Source: a virus. From it: DNA of 46,263 nt. The DNA is taken from positions 1 through 46,263 of IMG/VR virus record IMGVR_UViG_3300042731_004634; one strand, 5' to 3'. The translations under genes and the position numbers were made by a program. A model generated the notes under the pieces. That model ran no database searches and was not told where the DNA came from. It saw only the letters and a program-made list of their open reading frames with translations. Shown here piece by piece: positions 38,477 to 46,263 of the stretch (its first letter is position 1; each line of letters begins with the position of its first letter).

Positions 38477-40039
38477 TTGAATCCATTTCAAAGAATTAAA
38501 CTTAAAATACAATCTTCCCAGGAAAGAAAAAAGTCAAGTAAAATATTATCTAATAGAGTTAAGGCAGTTGTTCAGGCATTTGGTGAATCAGGTCGAGAGG
38601 CGAGTATATTAACACCGGAAGTGCTTGAAGAAATATACAACCAAATAAAACAGCCTGACAAAAATAATTATAAAACATATGCTGCCCAAATCGAAGCGAT
38701 ATACAAAATGTATTATAATGAATCTGATTATGGTGGAGAGTTGCTTAGAGGGCTTATTGACATGCAGACTGCTATGTTATGCGGTGAAGGTATGAATGTC
38801 TGCGTTTTCGATTCTCCTGAATTTCTGGAAGAACAAAAAAAACAAGATGAAAAAAAGAAAGTTCAGCAAGGTTCTGCGAAGGGACCATTAGGTCAAATTG
38901 GTTTGGAAGGTCCGGAACAAAGGGACCAGGAAGAAGAAATAACAGATGAGAAAAAAGAGCAAGTAGAAACGTTTATAGAAAATTTCAAGGATTGGAATAA
39001 TTTGGAAGGTGAGGGGTTAATTGAAATGGGTGAGTGCATAAGCAAAGAAGGAAAGATCGCCCTTGTTTTGAATCCAATGAAAAAAGATGGAAAGACAATA
39101 ATCAAAGTTGATATATTTGAATGGTATTATAACAGGTATGATATTTACTTGGAAAATGGCGAAGCTGTGAAAATGACTTACACAGAAGAAAACAGCAATG
39201 AGCCTAAAACAATAACAAAAGACAGGCTTGTTTACATGCAGTTTTCCGGAACAAAAAAAGATACTTATAGAACGCCTCCTAAGGTTGCAAATGTACTTAC
39301 ACAAATTGAAAACTATTCAAGATGTGGCTATGATTTAAGAAAGAATAATCACTTGTTTGCAAAAAGTTTCTTGTGGTTTGAAACTCAAAACGCATCTGAT
39401 TCTAATTCGATAAAAAAAGATTTAGAATCAACACAATTCAGAACTGGCCGAGGCGGAGCAGGAACTGGGAGGCCTTCGATTGTATCACCCACAACCGGAG
39501 CGGCTGATAATATAGAAAAAGAAAGGGTTATGTTGATTAAAGACATTGCAACCGCTATGAGTTTCCCTGTGTTTTATCTTAATTATCCAGAGCTCCTATC
39601 TAATAGATCCGTAGCTGAAACAATGAAAGAAGCAGTTAACCAGGGATCAAAAAAAGACAGGCTTATTTTTGAATCTGGCATGAAAGAATTGATTGTAAAA
39701 GGCATGGCACTTGCAGCAAAAAATAATTTCGAAGGTGCTATATATGAACCTGATATGTTCGAGGTTAATATTCCGTTAATAACAATAGATACACTCAAAC
39801 AGTTGATTGATGTGTTTATTCCGCTTATGGACAAAAAAATAGTATCAAAAAGTTACGTTCAAGGAAAAATACCTGGTATCAATCCGGCAGATGAAGAAAA
39901 GCAGATTGAGCAGGAAACAAAAGAAAATATAATGAATAATCCAATTGTCCAGGGTACTATGAATGATGTAATGAGTCAACAGGCCCAGGATAAAAATATA
40001 AAACAGGAGAAAAAAAATGAAGTTGTCGTCTCACGTTAA
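38477..40039 (+). CDS. Portal protein
   Basis: 520 residues from TTG 38477 with CAGGGG upstream. DUF935/SPP1-like portal features include a wing region (YYNESDYGGELLRGLIDMQTAMLCG), the core FEWYYNRYDIYLENG..., and LIKDIATAMSFPVFYLNYPE with LLSNRSVAETMKEAVNQGSKK. Residues about 110-160 form a K/E/Q-rich insertion. The C-terminus is polar and Q-rich. Forms the dodecameric DNA gate. Confidence 0.92.
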   Translation: MNPFQRIKLKIQSSQERKKSSKILSNRVKAVVQAFGESGREASILTPEVLEEIYNQIKQPDKNNYKTYAAQIEAIYKMYYNESDYGGELLRGLIDMQTAMLCGEGMNVCVFDSPEFLEEQKKQDEKKKVQQGSAKGPLGQIGLEGPEQRDQEEEITDEKKEQVETFIENFKDWNNLEGEGLIEMGECISKEGKIALVLNPMKKDGKTIIKVDIFEWYYNRYDIYLENGEAVKMTYTEENSNEPKTITKDRLVYMQFSGTKKDTYRTPPKVANVLTQIENYSRCGYDLRKNNHLFAKSFLWFETQNASDSNSIKKDLESTQFRTGRGGAGTGRPSIVSPTTGAADNIEKERVMLIKDIATAMSFPVFYLNYPELLSNRSVAETMKEAVNQGSKKDRLIFESGMKELIVKGMALAAKNNFEGAIYEPDMFEVNIPLITIDTLKQLIDVFIPLMDKKIVSKSYVQGKIPGINPADEEKQIEQETKENIMNNPIVQGTMNDVMSQQAQDKNIKQEKKNEVVVSR

Positions 40040-40196
40040 CATTGAAACGAAAGACAAAGAAGTTATATGCGATGAAAAAAAAACAGAGAAAGAAGAAAAA
40101 ATGCAAAGCGCTACAATTAGTTCACATAATCTTATACCAAATAATATAAAAATCGAACCTCAAAAAATATTAAAAGGTTTGAAGAAAGGTAAATAA
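40017..40196 (+). CDS. Small basic/acidic protein
   Basis: 59 residues; CAGGAG upstream. Overlaps the portal end in another frame. Hydrophilic with no clear fold; contains CDEKKTEKEEKMQ. Unknown. Confidence 0.5.
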   Translation: MKLSSHVNIETKDKEVICDEKKTEKEEKMQSATISSHNLIPNNIKIEPQKILKGLKKGK

Positions 40197-40197
40197 A

Positions 40198-40305
40198 ATG
40201 GCATGTGGAACAAAATTCAAATCGAAAGAAGCGAAAAGAAAATATGAAGCTTACAAGCATATAAATCTTAAAAAGAAAGAAAAAAAAAGGAAAGTTAAAA
40301 AATAA
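40198..40305 (+). CDS. 35-residue lysine-rich protein
   Basis: MACGTKFKSKEAKRKYEAYK... begins one base after the previous stop and its stop overlaps the next start (TAATG). Very basic; short lysine-rich phage head proteins of this form occur next to scaffold genes. Confidence 0.5.
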   Translation: MACGTKFKSKEAKRKYEAYKHINLKKKEKKRKVKK

Positions 40306-41489
40306 TGAAAGAAAGAATTATCTTACAAGCTTTTTCATTTCAACAATTATCTCAGGATGAAATCATAAAGATGATACCGGAAGAAACATTGAGGGAAATT
40401 AAGCTGAAAGATGAACATCCTTACTTCCAAGTATATTCAATTTGTCATGACGGAATAAGTAACCCTAAACTTCTAAAAGATGGGGAGAAGAAAAACGAGA
40501 AAATACACTGGACAAAACAAGCTGTACAATCAATGAAGAATGTAATCAAAAAAGGGTTGAAATTTTTTCATTTGCATAATAAAGATAATTCTACTGTGAA
40601 TCGTAGAGAGATCGGAGAAATAATCGCGCATTCACAGCAAGAGATAAAAGGAAAATTGCATCAATTAGCAATTGGCTACTTTCCGCCAGAAACCCGGGAA
40701 GAAGCTAAAAAATATGATGTATGTTCACATGAAGGGGTGTGGGAGTTTATAATTTCAGCAGGGAAAAAAATAGCTGATAAAATAAGTGATCTTACAGGCA
40801 TTGCGCTTGGATCTTCCGACGAAGATATACCAGCATTCGCGGAGAGTAGACGGCTTGGTATGGTGCAGTGCTTTGCTGAATCAAGTGGAGAGCTTGATAA
40901 TAAAGAAGGTGGAGAGCCTTCAAAAAAAGAGGTAAAATTCATGAGTATTACTTTAAAAGATGTAATTGACTACATTGTGGAAAATAATGTACATATTACA
41001 CAATTACCGTTTGATATCGAGGATGTTAAAGCGGATAGGAAATTAGGGAAAATCATCACCGATTTAGAGGCCGAAAATAAAAGCCTTAAAACTTTTCAGG
41101 AAAATGCAACCAAAGAAAAAGAAGAGTTCGAAAAGAAAATAAAAGAATATGAAGGGAAAGAAAATCTTACAAAAGCAAAAACAATATTTTCAGAAATGTT
41201 GAAAACAGCAGAGGAAAAAAAGACTATCGGTGAGAGAGAAAAAAAGTTTATTGAAAAAAGGTTTGAAAAAGAAAGCATTGAAGACTTGACAGATGCAGGT
41301 TTAAAAAAATTTTTTGATGAAAAACTCGAAGAATATAAAACTGATATCGCGCCTCTGATTGGGGATGAGACAGAGATCTACAAACCTAACGGATCGGCCG
41401 GTAATGTTAAAAACAATGATCCTGCTGATATGACAAAGGCTGAAAATAATGAATTGTTGGAAGAAGATTATGACCCTTACAATATGTAG
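40305..41489 (+). CDS. Prohead protease-scaffold fusion
   Basis: 394 residues. The first ~190 (FQVYSICHDGISN... IHWTKQAVQSMKNVIKKG... REIGEIIAHSQQEIKGKL, ALGSSDEDIP) look like a capsid maturation protease domain with conserved histidine and serine candidates; catalytic residues cannot be certain. From about 213 a coiled coil (ITDLEAENKSLKTFQENATK) and a disordered tail form the scaffold. An internal in-frame start is at 40941. Confidence 0.75.
   Translation: MKERIILQAFSFQQLSQDEIIKMIPEETLREIKLKDEHPYFQVYSICHDGISNPKLLKDGEKKNEKIHWTKQAVQSMKNVIKKGLKFFHLHNKDNSTVNRREIGEIIAHSQQEIKGKLHQLAIGYFPPETREEAKKYDVCSHEGVWEFIISAGKKIADKISDLTGIALGSSDEDIPAFAESRRLGMVQCFAESSGELDNKEGGEPSKKEVKFMSITLKDVIDYIVENNVHITQLPFDIEDVKADRKLGKIITDLEAENKSLKTFQENATKEKEEFEKKIKEYEGKENLTKAKTIFSEMLKTAEEKKTIGEREKKFIEKRFEKESIEDLTDAGLKKFFDEKLEEYKTDIAPLIGDETEIYKPNGSAGNVKNNDPADMTKAENNELLEEDYDPYNM
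40941..41489 (+). CDS. Internal in-frame scaffold product (candidate)
   Basis: ATG 40941 is in frame with the protease-scaffold gene, with AGAGGT eight bases upstream. Translation from it would give a free 182-residue scaffold, as for lambda Nu3 inside C. Internal starts are inferred, not proven. Confidence 0.5.
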   Translation: MSITLKDVIDYIVENNVHITQLPFDIEDVKADRKLGKIITDLEAENKSLKTFQENATKEKEEFEKKIKEYEGKENLTKAKTIFSEMLKTAEEKKTIGEREKKFIEKRFEKESIEDLTDAGLKKFFDEKLEEYKTDIAPLIGDETEIYKPNGSAGNVKNNDPADMTKAENNELLEEDYDPYNM

Positions 41490-41499
41490 GAGGTAAATT

Positions 41500-41919
41500 A
41501 TGTTTTATCCGCGCGATCATCAAGTATACGATGAATCCTATGACGTGCAGCCGGCAGCGGCGGTTTTGAAAGGTCAACCACAGCAGATCGAAGATGTTTT
41601 CGGGTTTTGGTTGACTAATACAAAAAGAGATGTAGCCGGGACATTGTTAAGAAAATCAGACGGAACTTTTCCTGAGCAAACACTCATATACAAAATGAGA
41701 CAGGTAGAGGCTGACAAATTAACAGGAAGCGGTGAAGAAATACCAGCATTGGCGAAAGTGTATGCGGTTGTGGCACAAGCTCATTTCATAACAGCAAATC
41801 CGGTCGGTGTGGCTGGTGTAGACTATTACTATTGTGGAAGATCAAAGTTTGCAGCGAATGCAGATGATGAAACTGTTATCATTAACTTTGACGGTACACG
41901 ATACGACGAAAATATATAA
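41500..41919 (+). CDS. Head decoration / DUF2190-like protein
   Basis: 139 residues; AGGAGGT upstream. Beta-rich; opens FYPRDHQVYDESYDVQPAAA and ends IINFDGTRYDENI. Placed right before the major capsid gene, the usual position of decoration proteins. Confidence 0.65.
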   Translation: MFYPRDHQVYDESYDVQPAAAVLKGQPQQIEDVFGFWLTNTKRDVAGTLLRKSDGTFPEQTLIYKMRQVEADKLTGSGEEIPALAKVYAVVAQAHFITANPVGVAGVDYYYCGRSKFAANADDETVIINFDGTRYDENI

Positions 41920-41930
41920 GGAGGTAAGCA

Positions 41931-42962
41931 ATGAGTATATTAAAAGTCGATAAAAACGGAAATAACTTATTTTTTCAAGCCTTAGAAAAAGCGGCAGTTG
42001 ATAAAGACAAACAGTCAATGGAAAAATGTAAAATAGCATTGCAGGCCTTCATTGATAAACCACGAAAAAAAAGCAAACTTGTTAAAACGAAGTTAACAGA
42101 AAAAATACAGGCGTTTACTGTAAGCACTGATCTTCCTTTTCTTACAGGAGAGCCATTTAAACATACACATGAAGAAAATGAGTATGATATGGGATACGAA
42201 ATGGCGTTTGATAATGTGCCAAAAGTTAAAGGTAAAAGGTTTTGGTCATGGTTAACCACACAAGATGCATTGACAGTTAAAAAAGTTCCCGAAGGCGGAA
42301 GGATTGATGTTGTTGGAGCGTCCGGAGATAAAGTGTATTTTCATTGTAACAAATACGGTGGTGCGCTAGGTTGGACTTATGAAGCTATTGAAGGTCGTGA
42401 AATAATGCAGTTAATTAGACTAGCACGAAGATTCAGAAGTGTTCAATATGAAACAAAATCAAATATTGGATATTTGCTATTACAAACGGCAGCGGCTTCT
42501 AACCCAGTCACAGCATATCAAACAACAGGTGCAGGTCAATTACAAAATGATATTCTTACTATCAATCTAGCAATTTTGACATTGACAAAAAGATTGAAGG
42601 ACAAAGGGTATGGTGATATGGCTAACGCTCGTGTTATCATATATGCACATAGAGATCTTGAAAATAGAATCGGTGCAGCATTGAGAGCGACGACAAATGC
42701 GCTTGCAACGGCAGGAAGTTCAGGACAGCAGATTACATCAAGACCGATTGATATTATATATACATATAATTCAGCGATTTCCTGGGATAAACCAATCGTA
42801 TTAGTGCCGAAAAACGGGCTTATGAAAATGGATTATATGTTACCGACTGTTATGACAGACAAACAGGACATTCTCACATTGAATATAGCTCAAGCAGTTT
42901 GGGCTGATTATGGATTCGGCGTTGGTGATACAGAACAATGTCAGAACTTTTTAATGAGTTAA
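41931..42962 (+). CDS. Major capsid protein (HK97 fold)
   Basis: 343 residues; AGGAGGT upstream. Residues 1-65 may act as a delta-domain. A WSWLTTQDALTVKKVPEGGR E-loop/N-arm region, the long LLLQTAAASNPVTAYQT spine and ANARVIIYAHRDLENRIGAAL core resemble Mu gpT/HK97-type capsids. The size and the gene order (protease/scaffold, decoration, capsid, connector) support the assignment. Confidence 0.85.
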   Translation: MSILKVDKNGNNLFFQALEKAAVDKDKQSMEKCKIALQAFIDKPRKKSKLVKTKLTEKIQAFTVSTDLPFLTGEPFKHTHEENEYDMGYEMAFDNVPKVKGKRFWSWLTTQDALTVKKVPEGGRIDVVGASGDKVYFHCNKYGGALGWTYEAIEGREIMQLIRLARRFRSVQYETKSNIGYLLLQTAAASNPVTAYQTTGAGQLQNDILTINLAILTLTKRLKDKGYGDMANARVIIYAHRDLENRIGAALRATTNALATAGSSGQQITSRPIDIIYTYNSAISWDKPIVLVPKNGLMKMDYMLPTVMTDKQDILTLNIAQAVWADYGFGVGDTEQCQNFLMS

Positions 42963-42972
42963 GAGGGTAAAA

Positions 42973-43383
42973 ATGTTTCAAGTTGGCGTAAATAGTTGGA
43001 TATCAATAGCAGACGCAGACGAATATTTTAATGATATATGGGACGGCTCTTTTTGGTCGTCCCTTTCCCTTGCTAATAAGAAAAAATTATTGATAACTGC
43101 GAATAAATGGATATTGTCTGCCGGGTATTCTATTTCTCCGAGCTCAACTTCTCAAAAAGTAAAAGACGCTCAATGTGAATTGGCAATTGAAGTATATAAT
43201 TCATATGATGAATATAAGAAAAGAAAAACATTATACGGCTCCGGTGTTAGAAGTTTTAATTTCAATGGATGGTCGGAAACTTTGAAAAAGGCAGAATTGC
43301 CGGTTAATGTAGCGGATCTATTAGAAGATTTTGCAAGTAATTCGAATAACAAATTTTTTAATCTTTCCAGGGATTATGATTAA
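42973..43383 (+). CDS. Head-tail connector, DnaT-like fold family
   Basis: 136 residues; AGAGGG upstream. The form GVNSWISIADADEYFND... LLITANKWILSAGY... DAQCELAIEVYN matches small head-completion proteins annotated as DnaT-like or gp6-like adaptors. Located after capsid as expected. Confidence 0.75.
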   Translation: MFQVGVNSWISIADADEYFNDIWDGSFWSSLSLANKKKLLITANKWILSAGYSISPSSTSQKVKDAQCELAIEVYNSYDEYKKRKTLYGSGVRSFNFNGWSETLKKAELPVNVADLLEDFASNSNNKFFNLSRDYD

Positions 43384-43399
43384 AGACAGGGGTAAATAA

Positions 43400-43672
43400 T
43401 TGAGAAAATATGTATGTGATTTTTGTGGTGTTGAAAAAACAGAAAAAGATTTAAAATTTATATCACACCAAAATGACGATAAAATATGGGGTTATTTGTT
43501 AGAACGAAATGAAGAAAAACAAATATTATCAATTGAACATGCAAGATTTAATGAATGCGAAAATCACATTTGCTATAAATGTTTTTTTAAATTTTATGAA
43601 TGGGAAAGTAAAACAAAAGGTTTAGAAGATGGACGAAGCGACAAAGAAAAAAATAAAAGTATTGATGAATAG
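43400..43672 (+). CDS. Zinc-finger protein with TTG start
   Basis: 90 residues from TTG 43400 (CAGGGG upstream, as at the portal). CDFCGVEKT at 6-14 and CYKCFFKFY near 60-68 form one zinc finger. Its presence inside the head operon is unusual; perhaps a late regulator. The 3' end overlaps the next gene by 44 bases in another frame. Confidence 0.6.
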   Translation: MRKYVCDFCGVEKTEKDLKFISHQNDDKIWGYLLERNEEKQILSIEHARFNECENHICYKCFFKFYEWESKTKGLEDGRSDKEKNKSIDE

Positions 43673-44081
43673 AGTAGAAAGCGTACAGAATAGAATTGAT
43701 AATATCCTAAAAGAATGCGCAAAAAGCAATAATGAAACTTTGTTATTTTGGTCCGGTAAAGAAGAAGAGCTAAAAAAAGAATATCAGGTGTTAAAGACTG
43801 TATATAGTATTATAATAAAATATATAATTGAGAATGAATATTGGAAAAAAGCAAAGTCGGAAGTACAACGAGTTAATGGGCTAAAAAGCGTTAATAAACA
43901 CATAAGACAGGATTATAAAGAAAAACAAATACATACAAGGACAATAAATATATTATATCAAAATGCCTATAATAGCTTTGCTACTGCAATTGATACAGGG
44001 TTAAAAGAACGGGTTAAATTATTAAATAATATTCAGCAAGCAGTTGTTAAAGTAAACAGGGTAAAGGAATTAGAAGAATGA
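43629..44081 (+). CDS. Coiled-coil head-operon protein
   Basis: 150 residues, helical (ILMNRVESVQNRIDNILKEC-like heptads). Starts within the zinc-finger gene and overlaps the MuF-like gene (ATGA). May be the N-terminal helical part of a split minor capsid protein, since MuF proteins often begin with such helices. Confidence 0.6.
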   Translation: MDEATKKKIKVLMNRVESVQNRIDNILKECAKSNNETLLFWSGKEEELKKEYQVLKTVYSIIIKYIIENEYWKKAKSEVQRVNGLKSVNKHIRQDYKEKQIHTRTINILYQNAYNSFATAIDTGLKERVKLLNNIQQAVVKVNRVKELEE

Positions 44082-44479
44082 CACCAATCGAGAAACTTAA
44101 ACAATTAAGATCAGAAATAGTCGAGATGTCAATCAAAGGTGCTTTGATAACTATATTATGCAAAGATGGAAAATTTCGGGATTATAAAATAAAAGATTAT
44201 GCAAAACTATGTGTGTATGTAGAAGCCATGAGGGCACAATCAAAGGCAACTATCAATATTGCAATGGAATATGACAGCGATCTTATACAAGTCTCTAAAC
44301 ATAATTCTATTTGTGATGTGTGTAAAAATTACGACGGTAAGGTATTTTCAATAAGTGGTAATGATCCAGACTTTCCTTATTATGATGACTTCATCCCGGC
44401 GCATCCCAACTGCAAGCATACCACAACAGTAATATTCAGAGAAATTATTGATAAATATGGAGTTGAAAAATATAAATGA
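44078..44479 (+). CDS. MuF-like minor capsid protein (C-terminal type)
   Basis: 133 residues. The C-terminus SICDVCKNYDGKVFSISG then DDFIPAHPNCKH is the hallmark of phage Mu F/SPP1 gp7-type minor capsid proteins, with cysteines and histidine as probable zinc ligands. Much shorter than usual (250 or more), consistent with a split gene together with the preceding coiled-coil gene. Last head gene before the glycan island. Confidence 0.75.
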   Translation: MTPIEKLKQLRSEIVEMSIKGALITILCKDGKFRDYKIKDYAKLCVYVEAMRAQSKATINIAMEYDSDLIQVSKHNSICDVCKNYDGKVFSISGNDPDFPYYDDFIPAHPNCKHTTTVIFREIIDKYGVEKYK

Positions 44480-46191
44480 AAAAACTAAGTTCTGGGGATA
44501 TAAAATTACAAATACACAGAATACAAAGAAAGAATAAGAAAAGTAAAAAATTATCTTCTTTTGGGTTAAATATTCATAAAAAAAGTTTTGTGAATAATAC
44601 TTACTGGCAGGAAATGAAAGTGCTCAGAGAAACTATCGGTGATAAAAAAGGCCAGTTTTGTAATATAAAAGATGCTTGGAAAAATGAGCCTTGCTTTATA
44701 ATCGGTACTTCCCGGGCAATTGAAGGTTTTGATTTCAATTTACTTAATGGTTTTCATACAATAGGAATAAATCATTTGATTGAAGATTGGGACTTAATGG
44801 AATGGTTTATTTATTTGGATGAAAGATTTATCAAAAAAACAACATATGACTTAAACAAATTCAAGGGAAAAGTTTTTGGAGCGAGTCAGACTAATATTCT
44901 ACAAAGGAAAAATTATATTAGATTCAAGCAGATTTCAAGAATTTACAATGTTGATCTTAATATACAAAATGGGCTATTTGGAAAATTAACCGGTGTATGT
45001 GCTATTCACCTGGCTCTTATATCCGGGGCAAATCCAATATATCTTCTTGGAATGGATACAAAAAAAGAACATGCAAAAGCGGAAGAAAAAGAAAAAATAA
45101 ATCATCATTATAAGTCTGATTATACTTGGGAAATAAAAACCGGAAAATATCTACAAAAATATGTTAGAACATATAAAAGTTATTTGAAATTCAGCCCCTG
45201 GAAAAATAGGATCATAAACGTTTGTATAGATGGTACGGCGCCTGATATATTCAAAAGGATAAGCCAGGAAGAATTAAAAAAAGAAATCAAAAAATTAAGA
45301 AAAGAACAAAAAGAAAGAGCCCCAAAAGAAAAAGTTATATGTCATGTAACTAATTTTGAAGATATAAACAGAATGAACGAATTATCTAGACAGATATTTT
45401 CATTAACCGAGGGTAAGCATATAAGGGCCCATATAGATAATAAACTTCCGGATGCAGATATATATTTGTTAGAATGTATATTAAGGGATCGTCAAAAGTT
45501 TGTTCACTTCAAGCCTCATATGGGTAAGTTAATATCATTGATACATTCCAGGAATGTTTTTTCAAAATATAGCGATAAATGCGTTGTGTTAACAAAAAGT
45601 CAAAAAATTGGTAATGATGTAGTAATACCATGTGCAATTGACATGAAATATTACCAGCATGAAATTGATTATAATAACAAAGTGTTTGGCAGAATAACCC
45701 CATATTCAACCGGGAAAGTGCATCCAAAATTCAATGAAGTAGCAAATAATATAATGAGAAAAGTTAAAGACAGTAAATGTCTTATGATATCAAATAATGT
45801 GAGAAACAGGAAAGATCCAAATATTGAATATATTGAAGATATTGGAAGGCATGAGAATAAAAAAAAGGCAAAAGCATTGAGTAGAATTTCTATCTTTGCG
45901 GACATGCATAATACTTACTTAGAGACTTTTTCAATAAGCTTATTAGAAGCCATGGCGTCAGGTCATGCGATTGTATTATATTCTAAGATCCCCCAGGATG
46001 CAATGACAGAAGTTTTAGGTGATGCTGGTATTATATGCAAAACAATTCAAGAGTTTGAAGAAAAAGTAATTTATTTGTTAGAAAATCCAAAAGTTAAAAA
46101 AGGATATGGATTGAAGGCAAAAGAACGGGCTAGGTTATATTCAATAGAGAACCTGGTAAAAAAATGGAACTTATTATTTAAGGAGTTATAA
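44476..46191 (+). CDS. Maf/DUF115-like and GT4 glycosyltransferase fusion
   Basis: 571 residues; ATGA overlap with the MuF gene. Residues about 68-270 (CFIIGTSRAIEGFDFNLL, TIGINHLIEDWD, GVCAIHLALISGANPIYLLG MD) match the MptE/DUF115 fold of Maf flagellin nonulosonate transferases. Residues about 290-571 form a GT-B domain; ETFSISLLEAMASGHAIV carries the GT4 E-x7-E signature for NDP-sugar binding. A bifunctional glycosyltransferase, likely using the CMP-sugar from the NeuA-like enzyme in one half. The acceptor is not known. First gene of the island. Confidence 0.85.
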   Translation: MKKLSSGDIKLQIHRIQRKNKKSKKLSSFGLNIHKKSFVNNTYWQEMKVLRETIGDKKGQFCNIKDAWKNEPCFIIGTSRAIEGFDFNLLNGFHTIGINHLIEDWDLMEWFIYLDERFIKKTTYDLNKFKGKVFGASQTNILQRKNYIRFKQISRIYNVDLNIQNGLFGKLTGVCAIHLALISGANPIYLLGMDTKKEHAKAEEKEKINHHYKSDYTWEIKTGKYLQKYVRTYKSYLKFSPWKNRIINVCIDGTAPDIFKRISQEELKKEIKKLRKEQKERAPKEKVICHVTNFEDINRMNELSRQIFSLTEGKHIRAHIDNKLPDADIYLLECILRDRQKFVHFKPHMGKLISLIHSRNVFSKYSDKCVVLTKSQKIGNDVVIPCAIDMKYYQHEIDYNNKVFGRITPYSTGKVHPKFNEVANNIMRKVKDSKCLMISNNVRNRKDPNIEYIEDIGRHENKKKAKALSRISIFADMHNTYLETFSISLLEAMASGHAIVLYSKIPQDAMTEVLGDAGIICKTIQEFEEKVIYLLENPKVKKGYGLKAKERARLYSIENLVKKWNLLFKEL

Positions 46192-46193
46192 TT

Positions 46194-46263
46194 ATGAAAA
46201 CAATTTTTGAAATAATGACCGATAAATGGAATAAAAAAGCAACCGACGAATTTTGTCATATTA
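46194..46263 (+). CDS. Start of the wrapped methyltransferase gene (5' part)
   Basis: ATG 46194 follows AAGGAG; the frame MKTIFEIMTDK continues seamlessly at window position 1. This is the true N-terminus of the gene listed at 1-710. Confidence 0.88.
   Translation, partial: MKTIFEIMTDKWNKKATDEFCHI
46195..46263. repeat. Terminal direct repeat, right copy
   Basis: Identical to bases 1-69; trimming either copy closes the circle without altering any frame. Confidence 0.9.

Overview
The window is a tailed-phage (siphovirus-type, Caudoviricetes) genome of very low GC content. It is a circularised assembly: the first 69 bases repeat exactly as the last 69 (1-69 = 46195-46263), and the first gene begins at 46194 and wraps into position 1. 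The unique genome is therefore about 46,194 bp. Every gene I accept is on the + strand, tightly packed with ATGA and TAATG overlaps and AGGAG-type ribosome binding sites. The host uses Shine-Dalgarno initiation and the standard bacterial code. I cannot name the host. A replisome-organizer initiator and an XhlA-like/holin/amidase lysis cassette lean towards a Firmicute-like low-GC host, but a possible spanin-like pair leaves a diderm host open. I found no integrase, repressor, reverse transcriptase or DNA polymerase.

Layout, starting at the late promoter. 35.9-44.5 kb: packaging and head genes (small and large terminase, portal, protease/scaffold, decoration protein, HK97-type capsid, connector, MuF-like protein). 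44.5 kb through the origin to 5.0 kb: a glycan-modification island inside the structural operon. It holds a Maf/DUF115-glycosyltransferase fusion, three methyltransferases, two sulfotransferase-like paralogues, a NeuB N-terminal remnant, a CMP-sialate-type cytidylyltransferase and a HAD phosphatase. 5.0-15.2 kb: neck and tail genes, with a -1 frameshift G/GT chaperone pair, tape measure, Dit-like and Tal-like proteins and a beta-helix spike. 15.2-17.4 kb: lysis genes, including an amidase carrying an inserted zinc ribbon. 17.6-35.8 kb: early/middle region of many small proteins, plus a Cas4-like nuclease, an SSB-like protein, a DUF1367-HNH fusion, a pyrimidine-dimer-glycosylase-like protein, a replisome organizer and a RuvC-like resolvase. 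A terminator at 35.88 kb closes this region.

The non-coding RNA content is the most unusual part. There is a complete type I hammerhead ribozyme (18106-18157) overlapping the end of one gene and sitting just before the next. A strong promoter with a palindromic operator (27452-27479) drives a structured leader with competing helices and a tRNA-like RNA. Three elements (27649, 32808, 33120) share a 12-bp closing helix and tRNA-Leu-like D and T arms but have non-canonical anticodon arms. A small hairpin with a conserved RUGUAKC loop occurs three times (24703, 24847, 34395).

The late operon builds a virion and, through the embedded island, probably decorates virion or host glycans with methyl, sulfo and nonulosonate groups. 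The early operon takes over replication using the host helicase and polymerase, and supplies recombination and repair functions. Functions were assigned by reading motifs; no database search was run.
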